Positions 6,076-14,505 are shown, counted from the first letter of the stretch. The stretch is 20,155 bases of DNA from CBDUQI01 sp965369325 (GCA_965369325.1 CBDUQI010000101.1:1-20155); one strand, 5' to 3'. Translations and numbers: made by a program. The notes: generated by a model not told the origin, from the letters alone.

Positions 6076-8277
6076 ATGAGAAACTATTTTGGCAGCTCGC
6101 GCTATTTTGTGATTGCGGCGTGTCTTGCCGTGCCATCGCTGGGAATAGCGCAGGTGTTTGAGGAAGTCGTCGTCACCGCACAAAAGCGTGAGCAGAATGT
6201 ACAGGACGTCGGCATTGCTGTGTCTGCCATGACCGGTAACCAAATGCGCGAGCTTGGCTATACCAACGCGCAGCAAGTCACCGCACTGGCGCCCGGCGTG
6301 AGCACTATTCAACCTAATGGTGAGGCTAACTACGCCATTGGTATCCGCGGTGTTGCGAACAGCGACTTTACCACCAACGTGGAGAGTCCGGTCGCGATCT
6401 ATCTGGATGAGGTTTATATCAGCCAGATGTCTGGAGCGGGTTTTATGCTCTTTGACATGGAACGTGTGGAGATCCTGCGCGGACCGCAAGGTACGTTATT
6501 TGGCCGCAACGCCACCGGTGGGCTGGCGCACTTCGTTACGGTGCGCCCGAGTGAGGAGTTCTCCGGCTATGCTCAACTGACGCTCGGCGAGTACAGCCAG
6601 GTGAAGTTAGAAGGCGCGGTGGGCGGTGCGCTGAGTGATAATTTGATGGTGCGTGCATCGGTGTCCACGCACAAAAACGACGGCTATATCACCAACCGTT
6701 TCACCGGCATTGATTTGAACAATGCAGATGACCAAGCTGCCCGTTTGCAAGTGCTCTACGAGTTTGATGACGACAATGGCGAGGTGCTGCTCAATGTGCG
6801 TGGATCTACCCAAGACATCCGCACAGGTTTCTTCGAGAATGTCTCCTCGGTTCTGCCCGGTCAGCTGACACCGAATGAGATTAATCCGGTGCTCGGGTAC
6901 ATCGATAACGATGGTGATGTGTTCGCGGGTGATTACGATTCGCCGGGCTTCAACGATCTTGAAACCTTTGGCGCAACCGCCACCGTTAAGTACGATTTTG
7001 AAAATGTCTCATTCACTTCAATCACAGATGTGCAGACAGTTAAGCGAGATTACACCGAGGATTCTGATGCCTCGCCGGTTAACTTCTTTAACTTCTTTCT
7101 CACCACCGATGCCGAGCAGCTCTCTCAGGAGCTGAGGATCGCCGGTGACAGCGATACGCTAAAGTGGGTGGCGGGGCTTTACTACCTGGATCTGGAAGTC
7201 AACGATTCTAACGGTGCCCAGACCGAACCTTTCCTGGACCCGAACAGCGACACACCGGCAATCAGCGGGCTGGACAATCCGTACCGCACGACGACCAAAT
7301 CCATCTCGGCGTTTGGTCAGGTTGAGTACGCGTTTTCTGACCGCCTCACCGGCGTGGCAGGCTATCGTTGGATTAACGACGACAAAACGCACGATTTCAC
7401 GACCAACGTGGTGGACTTCATTCCCGGTACTCAGTTGCGCAACGGCAATCCGAACATTCTGGCTACCCTGGCCACCTACAGCGGAGAGCGCGATGATAGC
7501 GTATGGTCGGCGCGCCTCGGCCTGGACTTTCGCCCTAGCGACGATCTACTGTTGTACGGCAGCTACAATCGTGGCGTGAAGGGGGGCGGATTTAACTCTC
7601 CGATCTTCCCGTTGTCGCCACCGTTGGACTATAACGACGCGACCTTAAGTTATGCGCCTGAGGAGTTGGATGCCTTCGAGGCCGGCTTCAAGTGGACCTT
7701 TGCCGGCGGCCGCGCACGCTTAAACGGCGCTGCCTACTACTACGACTACAACGACTATCAGGCATTCCAGATCATCGGCATCGATACCATTACGACTAAC
7801 GCCAGCGGCGAGAGCAACGGTTTCGAGCTGGAGTTGCAGGCGCTGCCGGGGGATGGCTTCGACGTAATGATAGGCGTCGGCTTTAACGATGTAGAAGTTG
7901 ACCTGGGCAACGGCGCGCCCATTACCACCTCCGTGCAGTCGCCGGAGTGGAATGTCTCTACCTTGCTTCGTTACGAGTTCGATGTTGCCGGTGGCAGTCT
8001 TGCTTTGCAGGCAGATGCTCAGTACCGCTCTGAGCATTTCTTTGCCCTGACCGGGGCAGAGACGGTGACCGAAGATGGGTACACCCTAGCCAACGCGGCC
8101 ATCATGTATACCACCGCAGATGAGCGATGGATCTTCTCCGCCTTCGTTCATAACCTGACGGATGAGGAGTATCTGGTGCAGACCTTTGACCTCTCTAGCC
8201 TGGATGTTTTTGGCCTCACCGAGCAGTACTACGGGCGCCCAAGATGGGCGGGAATCAGCGCTGCCTATAGTTGGTAG
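6076..8277 (+). CDS. TonB-dependent outer-membrane receptor
   Basis: 733 residues with a signal peptide (about 1-25, ending LGIAQ) and a TonB-box-like EEVVVTAQKREQNVQDVG at about 28-45. The plug domain includes the signature VEILRGPQGTLFGRNATGG, and a long beta-barrel ends in an aromatic residue (AGISAAYSW). The length is ordinary for the family. The ATG at 6076 is chosen because AGAGGA lies six bases upstream and the signal peptide starts there; the open frame upstream to 5971 overlaps aauA. It follows aauA by 41 bases, including a hairpin, and is probably co-transcribed at least in part. The family imports siderophores, cobalamin, sugars or other bulky solutes using TonB energy. A link to amine use is inferred from position only. 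Confidence 0.93.
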   Translation: MRNYFGSSRYFVIAACLAVPSLGIAQVFEEVVVTAQKREQNVQDVGIAVSAMTGNQMRELGYTNAQQVTALAPGVSTIQPNGEANYAIGIRGVANSDFTTNVESPVAIYLDEVYISQMSGAGFMLFDMERVEILRGPQGTLFGRNATGGLAHFVTVRPSEEFSGYAQLTLGEYSQVKLEGAVGGALSDNLMVRASVSTHKNDGYITNRFTGIDLNNADDQAARLQVLYEFDDDNGEVLLNVRGSTQDIRTGFFENVSSVLPGQLTPNEINPVLGYIDNDGDVFAGDYDSPGFNDLETFGATATVKYDFENVSFTSITDVQTVKRDYTEDSDASPVNFFNFFLTTDAEQLSQELRIAGDSDTLKWVAGLYYLDLEVNDSNGAQTEPFLDPNSDTPAISGLDNPYRTTTKSISAFGQVEYAFSDRLTGVAGYRWINDDKTHDFTTNVVDFIPGTQLRNGNPNILATLATYSGERDDSVWSARLGLDFRPSDDLLLYGSYNRGVKGGGFNSPIFPLSPPLDYNDATLSYAPEELDAFEAGFKWTFAGGRARLNGAAYYYDYNDYQAFQIIGIDTITTNASGESNGFELELQALPGDGFDVMIGVGFNDVEVDLGNGAPITTSVQSPEWNVSTLLRYEFDVAGGSLALQADAQYRSEHFFALTGAETVTEDGYTLANAAIMYTTADERWIFSAFVHNLTDEEYLVQTFDLSSLDVFGLTEQYYGRPRWAGISAAYSW

Positions 8278-8293
8278 TCAGCGACAAAAATAG

Positions 8294-8322
8294 CGGCAGC
8301 CCTGCGGATTCCAGGGCTGCCG
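8294..8322. terminator. Strong hairpin after the receptor gene, T-tract on the minus-strand side
   Basis: A perfect 10-bp stem (CGGCAGCCCT and AGGGCTGCCG) with a 9-base loop lies 16 bases after the receptor stop. On the plus strand it is followed by GGGTTCATAG, a poor U-tract. On the minus strand it is followed by CTATTTTTGTC, a good one. It may end the aau-receptor transcript weakly and block antisense transcription more strongly. Confidence 0.5.
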
Positions 8323-8397
8323 GGTTCATAGCGGGTGATTCGTTTGTAATTATGTACAATAATGGCCCGACAAGAATCAAAGTAATGCTGTTGCAGG

Positions 8398-9327
8398 ATG
8401 CACTACCGTTTCGAACCTTTTTTACTCGACGCCGAGGCCGGCGTACTTCACGGGCCTGAGGGAGAGGTAAAGCTCAGGCCTCAGGCTTTTCGGTTGCTCC
8501 TGCACTTGCTGCGCTCCCCCTCGCGCGTTGTCTCCCGAGACGAATTGCTGGATGAAGTTTGGGGCGCGGAGCACCTGTCGAGCAACTCGTTGCCGCAGGT
8601 GATCAGCGAGTTGCGTCACGCGCTGAACGACAGTGCCCAGAACCCCCTTTATATTCAGACCATCCATCGACGTGGATACCGTTTTGTGGGTGAATTGACC
8701 GCCGCCGCCCAACCTGGTGCAGCACCGGTGCAGGCGACAGCAACAGCAACAGCACCGGCGTTGCCTCCTGAGCAGCCTATTCAGCCCGTCCTCCCATCGA
8801 GCCCGGACGCAACCTATCGGCCCGCCCTGTCCAAAGTGCGCCCGCTTGGCGGACTGCTGTTGGGGCTGGTGCTGCTGGTGGTGTTGACGGCACTGGTGCC
8901 TGTGTCCCAACAATGGTTGAGCCGTGGCGACCAACACACTGCCCAGAATCCTGCGGGCAAGTACGGCAACCGGCTTGCGGTGCTGGCTTTTCGCAACGTC
9001 TCGGGCAATCCGCAGCAGGCCTGGTTGGGCCCGGCGCTGGCGGACACTCTGGCCAGCGAATTGGGGAAGTCTCTGGAGCTGCGGGTGCTGGATGGGCAGA
9101 GCATCAGTCGCATGCACGCGGATCTGCAGTTGGCCGCCGTTGATACCTTCTCACCTGCTACGCTGGAGCGGATTCGCGACCGGTTGGGTGTGCGTTGGGT
9201 GGTGATGGGCGCATACGCGCCTGCCGGTGCGCAGCTTGACCAATTGCAGGTGCGGTTGCGTCTGCAAGAGACGAGCAGTCATGCCGTGTTGGAGGATTTC
9301 AGTAGTACCGTTGCGATCGGTCAGTGA
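8398..9327 (+). CDS. CadC-like membrane winged-helix regulator, N-terminal half of a TGA-split gene
   Basis: 309 residues. An OmpR/CadC-type winged-helix domain occupies about 1-98 (LRPQAFRLLLHLL, VVSRDELLDEVWG, VISELRHAL, IQTIHRRGYRFVG). A Pro/Ala-rich linker is followed by one membrane helix at about 149-168 (PLGGLLLGLVLLVVLTALVP). Then comes a periplasmic FlgO/TolB-like segment (NRLAVLAFRNVSGNPQQAWLGPALADTLASEL, 191-222, to about 305). The frame stops at TGA 9325-9327, then stays open in the same frame to 11616 through a TPR region. Related regulators commonly have this domain order in one polypeptide of about 1000 residues. A TAA lies just before the ATG, fixing the start near 8398. It may control the neighbouring receptor gene. 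Confidence 0.85.
   Translation: MHYRFEPFLLDAEAGVLHGPEGEVKLRPQAFRLLLHLLRSPSRVVSRDELLDEVWGAEHLSSNSLPQVISELRHALNDSAQNPLYIQTIHRRGYRFVGELTAAAQPGAAPVQATATATAPALPPEQPIQPVLPSSPDATYRPALSKVRPLGGLLLGLVLLVVLTALVPVSQQWLSRGDQHTAQNPAGKYGNRLAVLAFRNVSGNPQQAWLGPALADTLASELGKSLELRVLDGQSISRMHADLQLAAVDTFSPATLERIRDRLGVRWVVMGAYAPAGAQLDQLQVRLRLQETSSHAVLEDFSSTVAIGQ
8737..8754 (+). repeat. Short hexanucleotide tandem repeat (ACAGCA x3)
   Basis: Three exact copies of ACAGCA encode alternating Thr-Ala in the linker between the winged helix and the membrane helix. The unit is six bases, so a gain or loss keeps the frame and only changes linker length. Confidence 0.7.
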
Positions 9328-9342
9328 CTTTCCGCGGTCGTC

Positions 9343-9371
9343 CACGCCAGCGCTGATCTGCGGCGTGTTTT
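9343..9371 (+). terminator. Terminator-like hairpin after the internal TGA
   Basis: CACGCC (9343-9348) pairs with GGCGTG (9362-9367), extended inside by GC/GC with a bulged A. It is followed directly by TTTT (within 9366-9371) and begins 15 bases after the TGA. It could stop transcription, hold the ribosome, or be a chance fold in GC-rich coding DNA. Confidence 0.3.
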
Positions 9372-9411
9372 GCAGCTGCCACCGCCGGACGTGTTGCGCT
9401 CGGGGGTGGCG

Positions 9412-11616
9412 ATGCCGAGTGCTCCGACCAACCAGGCCGCTGCGCCCGCATACTTTCAGGCGTTAGCGGCGCTGCGTCGGTTCGACGCGCAATCGGCCCA
9501 CGCATCGCTGCAGGAAGCCGTACAGTTGGACCCGGATTCTGCACTGGCTCACGACGCGTTGGCAGGCGCGTACGCGCTGCTGGGCTATGAACAACAGGCG
9601 CGTGAGCAATCGGCCCGAGCGGTGACCTTGACGGGGGCGCTCGCACCAGTGCAAAGGCTGCCAATCGAAGCCAGACACCACCAGTTGGAAGGACGTCCTG
9701 CCGAGGCGGCGGCACTGTATCGTGCGCATTTCGAACAACGCGGTGAATCTATCGCCGCAGGGTTGCCGCTGGCCGACGCGCTGATGCGTGCAGGGCAGGG
9801 GCGGGCGGCGTCGGATCTGTTGCGGAGGCTGCGTGAAAAGTCTTTGCATACCTCAAGTGCTATCCGTATTGAGCTGGCAGCCGCCAGCGTGGCGGAGTCA
9901 ACGTCGAATTTTCAACAACAGGTGCAACAGGCGCGCCAGGCGGGCGAATGGGCACGCGAGATTGATGCACGATTGTGGGAGGGGCACGCCTATCTGCAGG
10001 AGGGGCGGGGCTTGCGCAGTTTGGGCGAGGCGCAACAGGCGAGTGGTATGTTGGAACGCGCACGTGATCTGCTGCTATCGCACGGCGATCGCCATGCAGG
10101 TGCGTTGGCCACTGGGGCCCTCGGGGAGGCACTAGCCGATAGTGGAAGCTACGAGGCTGCTCGCACCTGGGTGAGCAAGGCATTGGAGATCGCAGCAGAC
10201 ATAGGCAACCGAGCACAAGTCGCCGCCCATACCAGTCGGCTGGGTGCAATTGCGCTGTATGCCGGTGATCGCCAGGCAGCCTCGGACTTGCAACGTGAAG
10301 CGGTGCAGATATTTCAGGCGCTGGGTGATCGACGCGGTGCTGCCGGTGCCCGTCTGAAGCTCGCGGATGTGCTGGCCCGACAGGGCGAGGTTGAACAAGC
10401 CCGTGAGCTTATCGCCTCTGTGCGCACCACTTATCAGCAGATTGGTGATCGTCACGGTGAAGCGAGAGCCTGGGACCAGTTAGGTGTCGTGGTGGGACGC
10501 TCCGGCGGATTGGATGCACGGCGACACTTCGAGCGTGCACTGGAGTTGTATCGCGAAGTGGGCGACCCGCGAGGTGAGGCGGACGCGTTGGGTCATGTTG
10601 CTAGCACCTGGTCAGCGTACGGGCAATTGGAAAAAGCCGGTGAGTTGTTCTCGCAGGCGTTGGAGATATACCGTCGGATTCCAAGCCGCAAGGGTTCGGC
10701 TAAAGTCATGTACAACCTGAGTCTAATCTACTTGAAAACCGGCAGGGTGGATGAGGCCAGCGCTTTGCTCAATGAGTCCTATCGCAATTTCCTTGAAATT
10801 GACGAGCGAATGAATGCCTGTTGGGCGCAACGAAAACTTGGCGATGTGCAGATGCGCCAGGGGCGTCTTGCATCCGCGCGGGTGACGTTGGAAGCAGCAC
10901 TGGCGCTCAGCCGAGAGGTGGGCAGCCGCAGCGCGGAAGGGCATGCTCTGACGGCGCTGGGGGATCTGGCCGCGCATGAGGGCGATTTGCCCGCGGCGGT
11001 CGCGTTGCACGAGCAGGCACGTGAATTGCGCATCGCGCTTGAACAAAACGGGAATGCCGCTTTTAACGATCTGGCATTGGCGCGGATGGCCTTGCAGCAG
11101 GAAGATCTGGTGCGGGCAGGGCGAAGCCTGAAACGGGCCGGGGAGGCGTTGGCGTTGAACAGACAAGGATGGCGGGCGGTGCAGCAGGCGCTGATGGCAC
11201 GTCTGCATGCTGCGCGCCGGCAGGCACCATTGGCGCGCACCACACTACAGGGGGCACAGGCGGCGCTGGTGGACAGTGAAAGCCAGGACGTGAGTTTGAA
11301 GCTGTCGGTCAAACTGGAGCATGCGCGTGTACTTGCCGCGCTGCAGGATGTCGCGCCGGCGCTTGGCCTGTTTTCTGAAGTGATTTCGCAAGCGAGCGAG
11401 CAGGGGTTTGTTGCCACTGCCCTTTCCGCCCGACTGGAGCATCTGAGTTTGATTACCCACGGTGTACAATACCCGGCCACGGCGCCGACACCCGCGTTAC
11501 GGTCGCTGGTGGAGTCTGCTAAACAGACCGGTTTTCTAGATATTGCTCGCCGGGCCGACGAATTGCTCGAGAACATTCGCGACAACGCCACCCAGGCCAG
11601 TCATCAAGATATCTGA
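9412..11616 (+). CDS. Large TPR-repeat protein, C-terminal half of a TGA-split regulator gene
   Basis: About 734 residues from the ATG at 9412, which has GGGGG at 9402-9406 five bases upstream; a TTG at 9370 is an alternative, and the frame is open back to the TGA at 9325. The whole body is helical repeats of 34-40 residues with recurrent alanine/leucine and GDR/GEA spacing (for example AAPAYFQALAALRRFDAQSAHASLQEAVQLDPDSALAHDALAGAYALLG, and later copies starting LGDRRGAAGARLKLADVLARQGE and IGDRHGEARAWDQLGVVVGRSGG). No signal peptide or membrane segment is seen. Domain order and shared frame indicate it was, or still is, the TPR output or sensing part of the wHTH-TM regulator just upstream. 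As a separate protein its location is unclear: joined to the upstream part it would be periplasmic, alone it would be cytoplasmic. Confidence 0.8.
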   Translation: MPSAPTNQAAAPAYFQALAALRRFDAQSAHASLQEAVQLDPDSALAHDALAGAYALLGYEQQAREQSARAVTLTGALAPVQRLPIEARHHQLEGRPAEAAALYRAHFEQRGESIAAGLPLADALMRAGQGRAASDLLRRLREKSLHTSSAIRIELAAASVAESTSNFQQQVQQARQAGEWAREIDARLWEGHAYLQEGRGLRSLGEAQQASGMLERARDLLLSHGDRHAGALATGALGEALADSGSYEAARTWVSKALEIAADIGNRAQVAAHTSRLGAIALYAGDRQAASDLQREAVQIFQALGDRRGAAGARLKLADVLARQGEVEQARELIASVRTTYQQIGDRHGEARAWDQLGVVVGRSGGLDARRHFERALELYREVGDPRGEADALGHVASTWSAYGQLEKAGELFSQALEIYRRIPSRKGSAKVMYNLSLIYLKTGRVDEASALLNESYRNFLEIDERMNACWAQRKLGDVQMRQGRLASARVTLEAALALSREVGSRSAEGHALTALGDLAAHEGDLPAAVALHEQARELRIALEQNGNAAFNDLALARMALQQEDLVRAGRSLKRAGEALALNRQGWRAVQQALMARLHAARRQAPLARTTLQGAQAALVDSESQDVSLKLSVKLEHARVLAALQDVAPALGLFSEVISQASEQGFVATALSARLEHLSLITHGVQYPATAPTPALRSLVESAKQTGFLDIARRADELLENIRDNATQASHQDI

Positions 11617-11651
11617 CTGCTGTGGATAATTCGCGATGGCGTCGGCGCGCC

Positions 11652-11670
11652 GGCCCATTGGCATTGGGCC
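11652..11670 (+). repeat. Inverted repeat upstream of the DUF3179 gene
   Basis: GGCCCA (11652-11657) and TGGGCC (11665-11670) form a 6-bp stem with a 7-base loop in the 97-base gap between the TPR and DUF3179 genes. No T-tract follows. A GATAAT at 11625-11630 could be a -10 element, but I see no matching -35. Confidence 0.3.
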
Positions 11671-11713
11671 ACGCGCAGCCGGACAATGGTGCCCCGGTAA
11701 TAGGGAGCGTGAT

Positions 11714-12973
11714 GTGCTGAGTTTGTTACGAGCGTTCTGGACCTCCACCGCCTGGTCGGTGCGGGTGCTACGTGTGGCGGCGTTGTCTGTTGGGGGATGG
11801 TATCTGGTGCAGGGTACCCCTGTCGGTCGCTTCATGGGCGAGCACACGGCGGTCGCCCTAAACGCCGCTGGGCTTGGGGCAGTCGCTGGCGCGGGTGCCC
11901 GGCAAATGGACGATGTTCGCAAGGCCTGGCCGCGCACCGATTTCTCACGCCGCGCTATCGATCTGGCGGAAGTAAGATCGGGTGGGCCGCCAAAGGATGG
12001 GATTCCCGCGATAGACCACCCCAGATTCGAACGGGTGAGCGAGGCGGCTGACTGGGTGGCCTCGTACGAGCCGGTGATCGTAGTGGCCGGCGAGTGCGGC
12101 GCGCGCGCCTACCCAGTGCAAATTCTCATCTGGCACGAGATTGTGAACGATGAGTTGTGTGGGGTGCCGATCGCCGTGACGTTTTGCCCATTATGCAACG
12201 CCTCGCTGGTGTTCGAGCGGCGGGTGCAGGGCGAGACGCTTGATTTTGGCACGACCGGGCGGCTTCGCTTAAGCGATATGGTGATGTACGACCGACAGAG
12301 CGAGAGCTGGTGGCAACAGTTCACCGGTGAAGGGCTGGTGGGCAAGTACACGGGCGTGAACCTAACGCAGGTGGCGGCGAGTATCGTGGCGTTCAGCGAC
12401 TTCTCGCAGACCCACCCAGGCGGCGAGGTATTGTCCAAGCGCACGGGTTACCGACGTGAGTATGGCAATAATCCTTACGTGGGCTACGATCGCGCTGACG
12501 GTACGCCGTTTGCCTTTGACGGCGATCTGGACCCGCGATTGGCACCAATGGAGCGAGTGATTGCCGTCAGCGTCGAGCGGCAGGGGCAGAGGCATCAAAA
12601 GATCTACCCGTTTACGGTGGTGCGAGAGGCAGGGGTGATTAACGATGAGGTAGACAGTGTGGCTGTCGTTGTTTTCGCACGACCTGACGGTACGTTCTCG
12701 CCATTGGACGAACGGCAGATCGATCAGTCCAGGCGGGTCGCGGCCGCCACTGCCTACGTAGCCCAACTGGACGGGGCACGGCTGACGTTTGACTTGGATG
12801 GCGATGGTTTTCGGGATCGCCAGAGTGGATCGCACTGGAATCTGATGGGGCGGGCCACATCGGGCCCGCACAGCGGGCGCTCGCTGAGTCCGCTTGCCGG
12901 TGGTGTGCATTTTGCGTTCGCGTGGCTCGCGTTCAATCCGGATGCGCCGATCTATCGCCCCGCCGAGCCTTGA
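11714..12973 (+). CDS. DUF3179 domain-containing protein
   Basis: 419 residues from GTG 11714, chosen because GGGAG (11703-11707) lies six bases upstream; the ATG at 11636 has no ribosome site. A hydrophobic stretch near 22-33 (VAALSVGGWYLV) may be an export signal or anchor. The body has the DUF3179 hallmarks: YPVQILIWHEIVND, VTFCPLCNASLVFERRVQG with a CPLC pair at about 158-161, FGTTGRLRLSDMVMYDRQSESWWQQFTGEG, and THPGGEVLSKRTGYRREYGNNPYVGYD. The family is widespread, but its function is unknown to me; the conserved CxxC suggests metal or redox chemistry, which is speculation. It follows the TPR gene by 97 bases on the same strand. Confidence 0.9.
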   Translation: MLSLLRAFWTSTAWSVRVLRVAALSVGGWYLVQGTPVGRFMGEHTAVALNAAGLGAVAGAGARQMDDVRKAWPRTDFSRRAIDLAEVRSGGPPKDGIPAIDHPRFERVSEAADWVASYEPVIVVAGECGARAYPVQILIWHEIVNDELCGVPIAVTFCPLCNASLVFERRVQGETLDFGTTGRLRLSDMVMYDRQSESWWQQFTGEGLVGKYTGVNLTQVAASIVAFSDFSQTHPGGEVLSKRTGYRREYGNNPYVGYDRADGTPFAFDGDLDPRLAPMERVIAVSVERQGQRHQKIYPFTVVREAGVINDEVDSVAVVVFARPDGTFSPLDERQIDQSRRVAAATAYVAQLDGARLTFDLDGDGFRDRQSGSHWNLMGRATSGPHSGRSLSPLAGGVHFAFAWLAFNPDAPIYRPAEP

Positions 12974-12994
12974 TTGGCAGCGCGCCCGATCTGA

Positions 12995-13675
12995 CTATGG
13001 CGACCACTGATCGTGGATAATGCCGGATAGATACCAGCGTTGCTGGTGCTGTTCAAACACCAGTCGCAGACTCTTCCAATCCATCCCCTGGTAGGCGGGG
13101 TCGAAACCTGCGAAGTGATACTCGACGATATGCGCGTGGGGATAAATCTCGCGAGCGTTGTTGATCGTGTTGCCGGTGCCAAGTACGGTGTCGTAACCAA
13201 TCTGCGCCGCGTTGTAGTAGTCCGCGTCATAGACGAAACGCTGAATATAGTGCTCAACGTCCAGCCGGATGGGGTCACCAGTGCCGTCGTATTGGCCCCA
13301 AAGGTGCTGAATTTGATCGCGGTCGGCGGTGGCTACGGCGGCGGCGGGTAAACGAATGTCACGCACAGGGTCCACGAACGCGTGTGGCGAGCATCGCAGC
13401 CCTTTGTCGGGGTGAACCCAATCGGCGAGTTCGGCGAACCGGCGGGTTGCGATGAGATGCAATACCCGTTGGGGCAAGTCGCCAAGGGTCTCGCGCGCCT
13501 GGGTGGAGCCCGTGACGTCCGGCGCAGGATTGATGGTTTGCGCAGGCAAAGCAGTGCTCGGGTCAGCGCCCGGCGCTGGCGTGCCGCAGGCGCCGATCAG
13601 CCCCAGAACGAGCCCCAGTACCAGGTTGACCGTCAGGCACTGGCGGTAGTCGTTGTGCTGCGTTACGCCAGCCAT
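12995..13675 (-). CDS. Predicted lipoprotein of unknown function
   Basis: 226 residues from the ATG at 13673-13675; a GTG further upstream at 13720 would add 15 residues. The N-terminus carries a signal of lipoprotein type with lipobox LIGAC before GTPAPG, so the mature protein should be lipid-anchored. The rest is soluble: a Pro/Ala-rich spacer, then a domain with RVLHLIATRRFAELADWVHPDKGLRCSPHAFV and, at the end, MDWKSLRLVFEQHQQRWYLSGIIHDQW. This ending resembles NTF2-like or DUF4440-like small domains, but I do not recognise a family. It overlaps the stop of the upstream amidase gene by 13 bases, so the two are probably co-expressed. Confidence 0.8.
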   Translation of the reverse strand: MAGVTQHNDYRQCLTVNLVLGLVLGLIGACGTPAPGADPSTALPAQTINPAPDVTGSTQARETLGDLPQRVLHLIATRRFAELADWVHPDKGLRCSPHAFVDPVRDIRLPAAAVATADRDQIQHLWGQYDGTGDPIRLDVEHYIQRFVYDADYYNAAQIGYDTVLGTGNTINNAREIYPHAHIVEYHFAGFDPAYQGMDWKSLRLVFEQHQQRWYLSGIIHDQWSP

Positions 13676-14505
13676 TGTGTTCCGGCGCTCACGAACAGCA
13701 GCTCGCGTGTGGCCGGCCACACGCTGGCCTCGGGGGAACTGCTCTGCCCAATGACGCCCCGTACCTCTAACTGCACGCGACGCTCAAATGCCTGCAGGGC
13801 GATGTCAGTGTTGCGCCCTGGCAACCCGTCGATGGTTTTGCCCCCGTACAGAGGCGGCTGCTGTGCCTGCAGGGCGCGTTGCACCAGCTTCCACGTAGCT
13901 TGGTCCATGGCTTGCTCAGGATCCTCCTCAATAAAGCGTATTTGCTCAAGCTTGTTATACATCAGCTCTCCCGGGCACAGGGTAGCAGACACATCTCGGT
14001 GCCCCCAGACCTGCCGCTTGCCCGCGGGTCGCGCCTCGCCGAGGTGGGTAAACCCTTGTTGCTCGCGTAATGTGCGCAGCCATTCACTCAGCGTTTGCAG
14101 TTGCGTATCGATGTGCTGCGGCAACGGCTCACGTTGGAAATTGCCCTGAAAAGCGATGCCCAGCGCCGAGCGGTTGTGGTGAGTGGCATGTGCGCCCACG
14201 CGGTTAAGTCCGCGTCCTTCGGCGAGCACCAGGCGCCCATCGGCCATGCAGAACGCCACCATGTTGTAGGGGACATCCAGCCCCAGATCGGGCCGAATTC
14301 TCTGCAAGCGCTGCATCCAGCTGCGCACCTGCGACAGATCCGGCCATTCGTTCGGCGTGTCGCCCGCAGCCGTAATCGTGGTGTGGTGAACAAACACTTC
14401 GGTGCGATTCGCCGGCCCCAACTCATGCCCCCTACGTGGCAAAGAAGGGTCCGCACCCCAGTCCGCGCGCAGCAGTATGTGCAGCTTTTCTGAGACCAGC
14501 TTCAT
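13663..14505 (-). CDS. N-acetylmuramoyl-L-alanine amidase / peptidoglycan-recognition-type (Amidase_2) protein
   Basis: 280 residues. The N-terminal domain (about 10-190) is the T7-lysozyme/PGRP fold. The predicted zinc ligands are a His of VHHT (40-41), His169 (WGHRD) and Cys177 (TLCPGE), with Tyr80 (VPYNMVA) at the catalytic tyrosine position. All are present, so amidase activity cutting the MurNAc-L-Ala bond is likely. The C-terminal 90 residues (ATWKLVQRALQAQQPPLYGGKTIDGLPGRNTDIALQAFERRV) look like a peptidoglycan-binding or helical module. No signal peptide is evident from the ATG at 14505, so how it reaches murein is unclear. No good ribosome site precedes the ATG. It is divergent from the hydroxylase gene with a 49-base gap. 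Confidence 0.9.
   Translation of the reverse strand: MKLVSEKLHILLRADWGADPSLPRRGHELGPANRTEVFVHHTTITAAGDTPNEWPDLSQVRSWMQRLQRIRPDLGLDVPYNMVAFCMADGRLVLAEGRGLNRVGAHATHHNRSALGIAFQGNFQREPLPQHIDTQLQTLSEWLRTLREQQGFTHLGEARPAGKRQVWGHRDVSATLCPGELMYNKLEQIRFIEEDPEQAMDQATWKLVQRALQAQQPPLYGGKTIDGLPGRNTDIALQAFERRVQLEVRGVIGQSSSPEASVWPATRELLFVSAGTQWLA

Noticed and set aside
5495..6136. 213-residue minus-strand ORF opposite aauA
   Set aside because: Low-complexity, Arg/Ala-rich translation typical of a shadow frame; aauA on the plus strand is unmistakable.
8422..9117. 231-residue minus-strand ORF with a run of cysteines (RRCCCCCC)
   Set aside because: The cysteine run is only the complement of the ACAGCA repeat; the plus-strand wHTH regulator explains the region.
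9325..9367. Selenocysteine insertion at the internal TGA
   Set aside because: The downstream hairpin lacks a GGU loop, the protein family is not known for selenocysteine, and no sel genes are in the window.
10779..11591. 270-residue minus-strand ORF opposite the TPR gene
   Set aside because: Ser/Ala/Arg-rich shadow with no motif; the plus-strand TPR repeats are clear.
13382..14149. 255-residue plus-strand ORF across the lipoprotein and amidase genes
   Set aside because: Shadow frame; the opposite strand has a lipobox protein and a complete zinc amidase.
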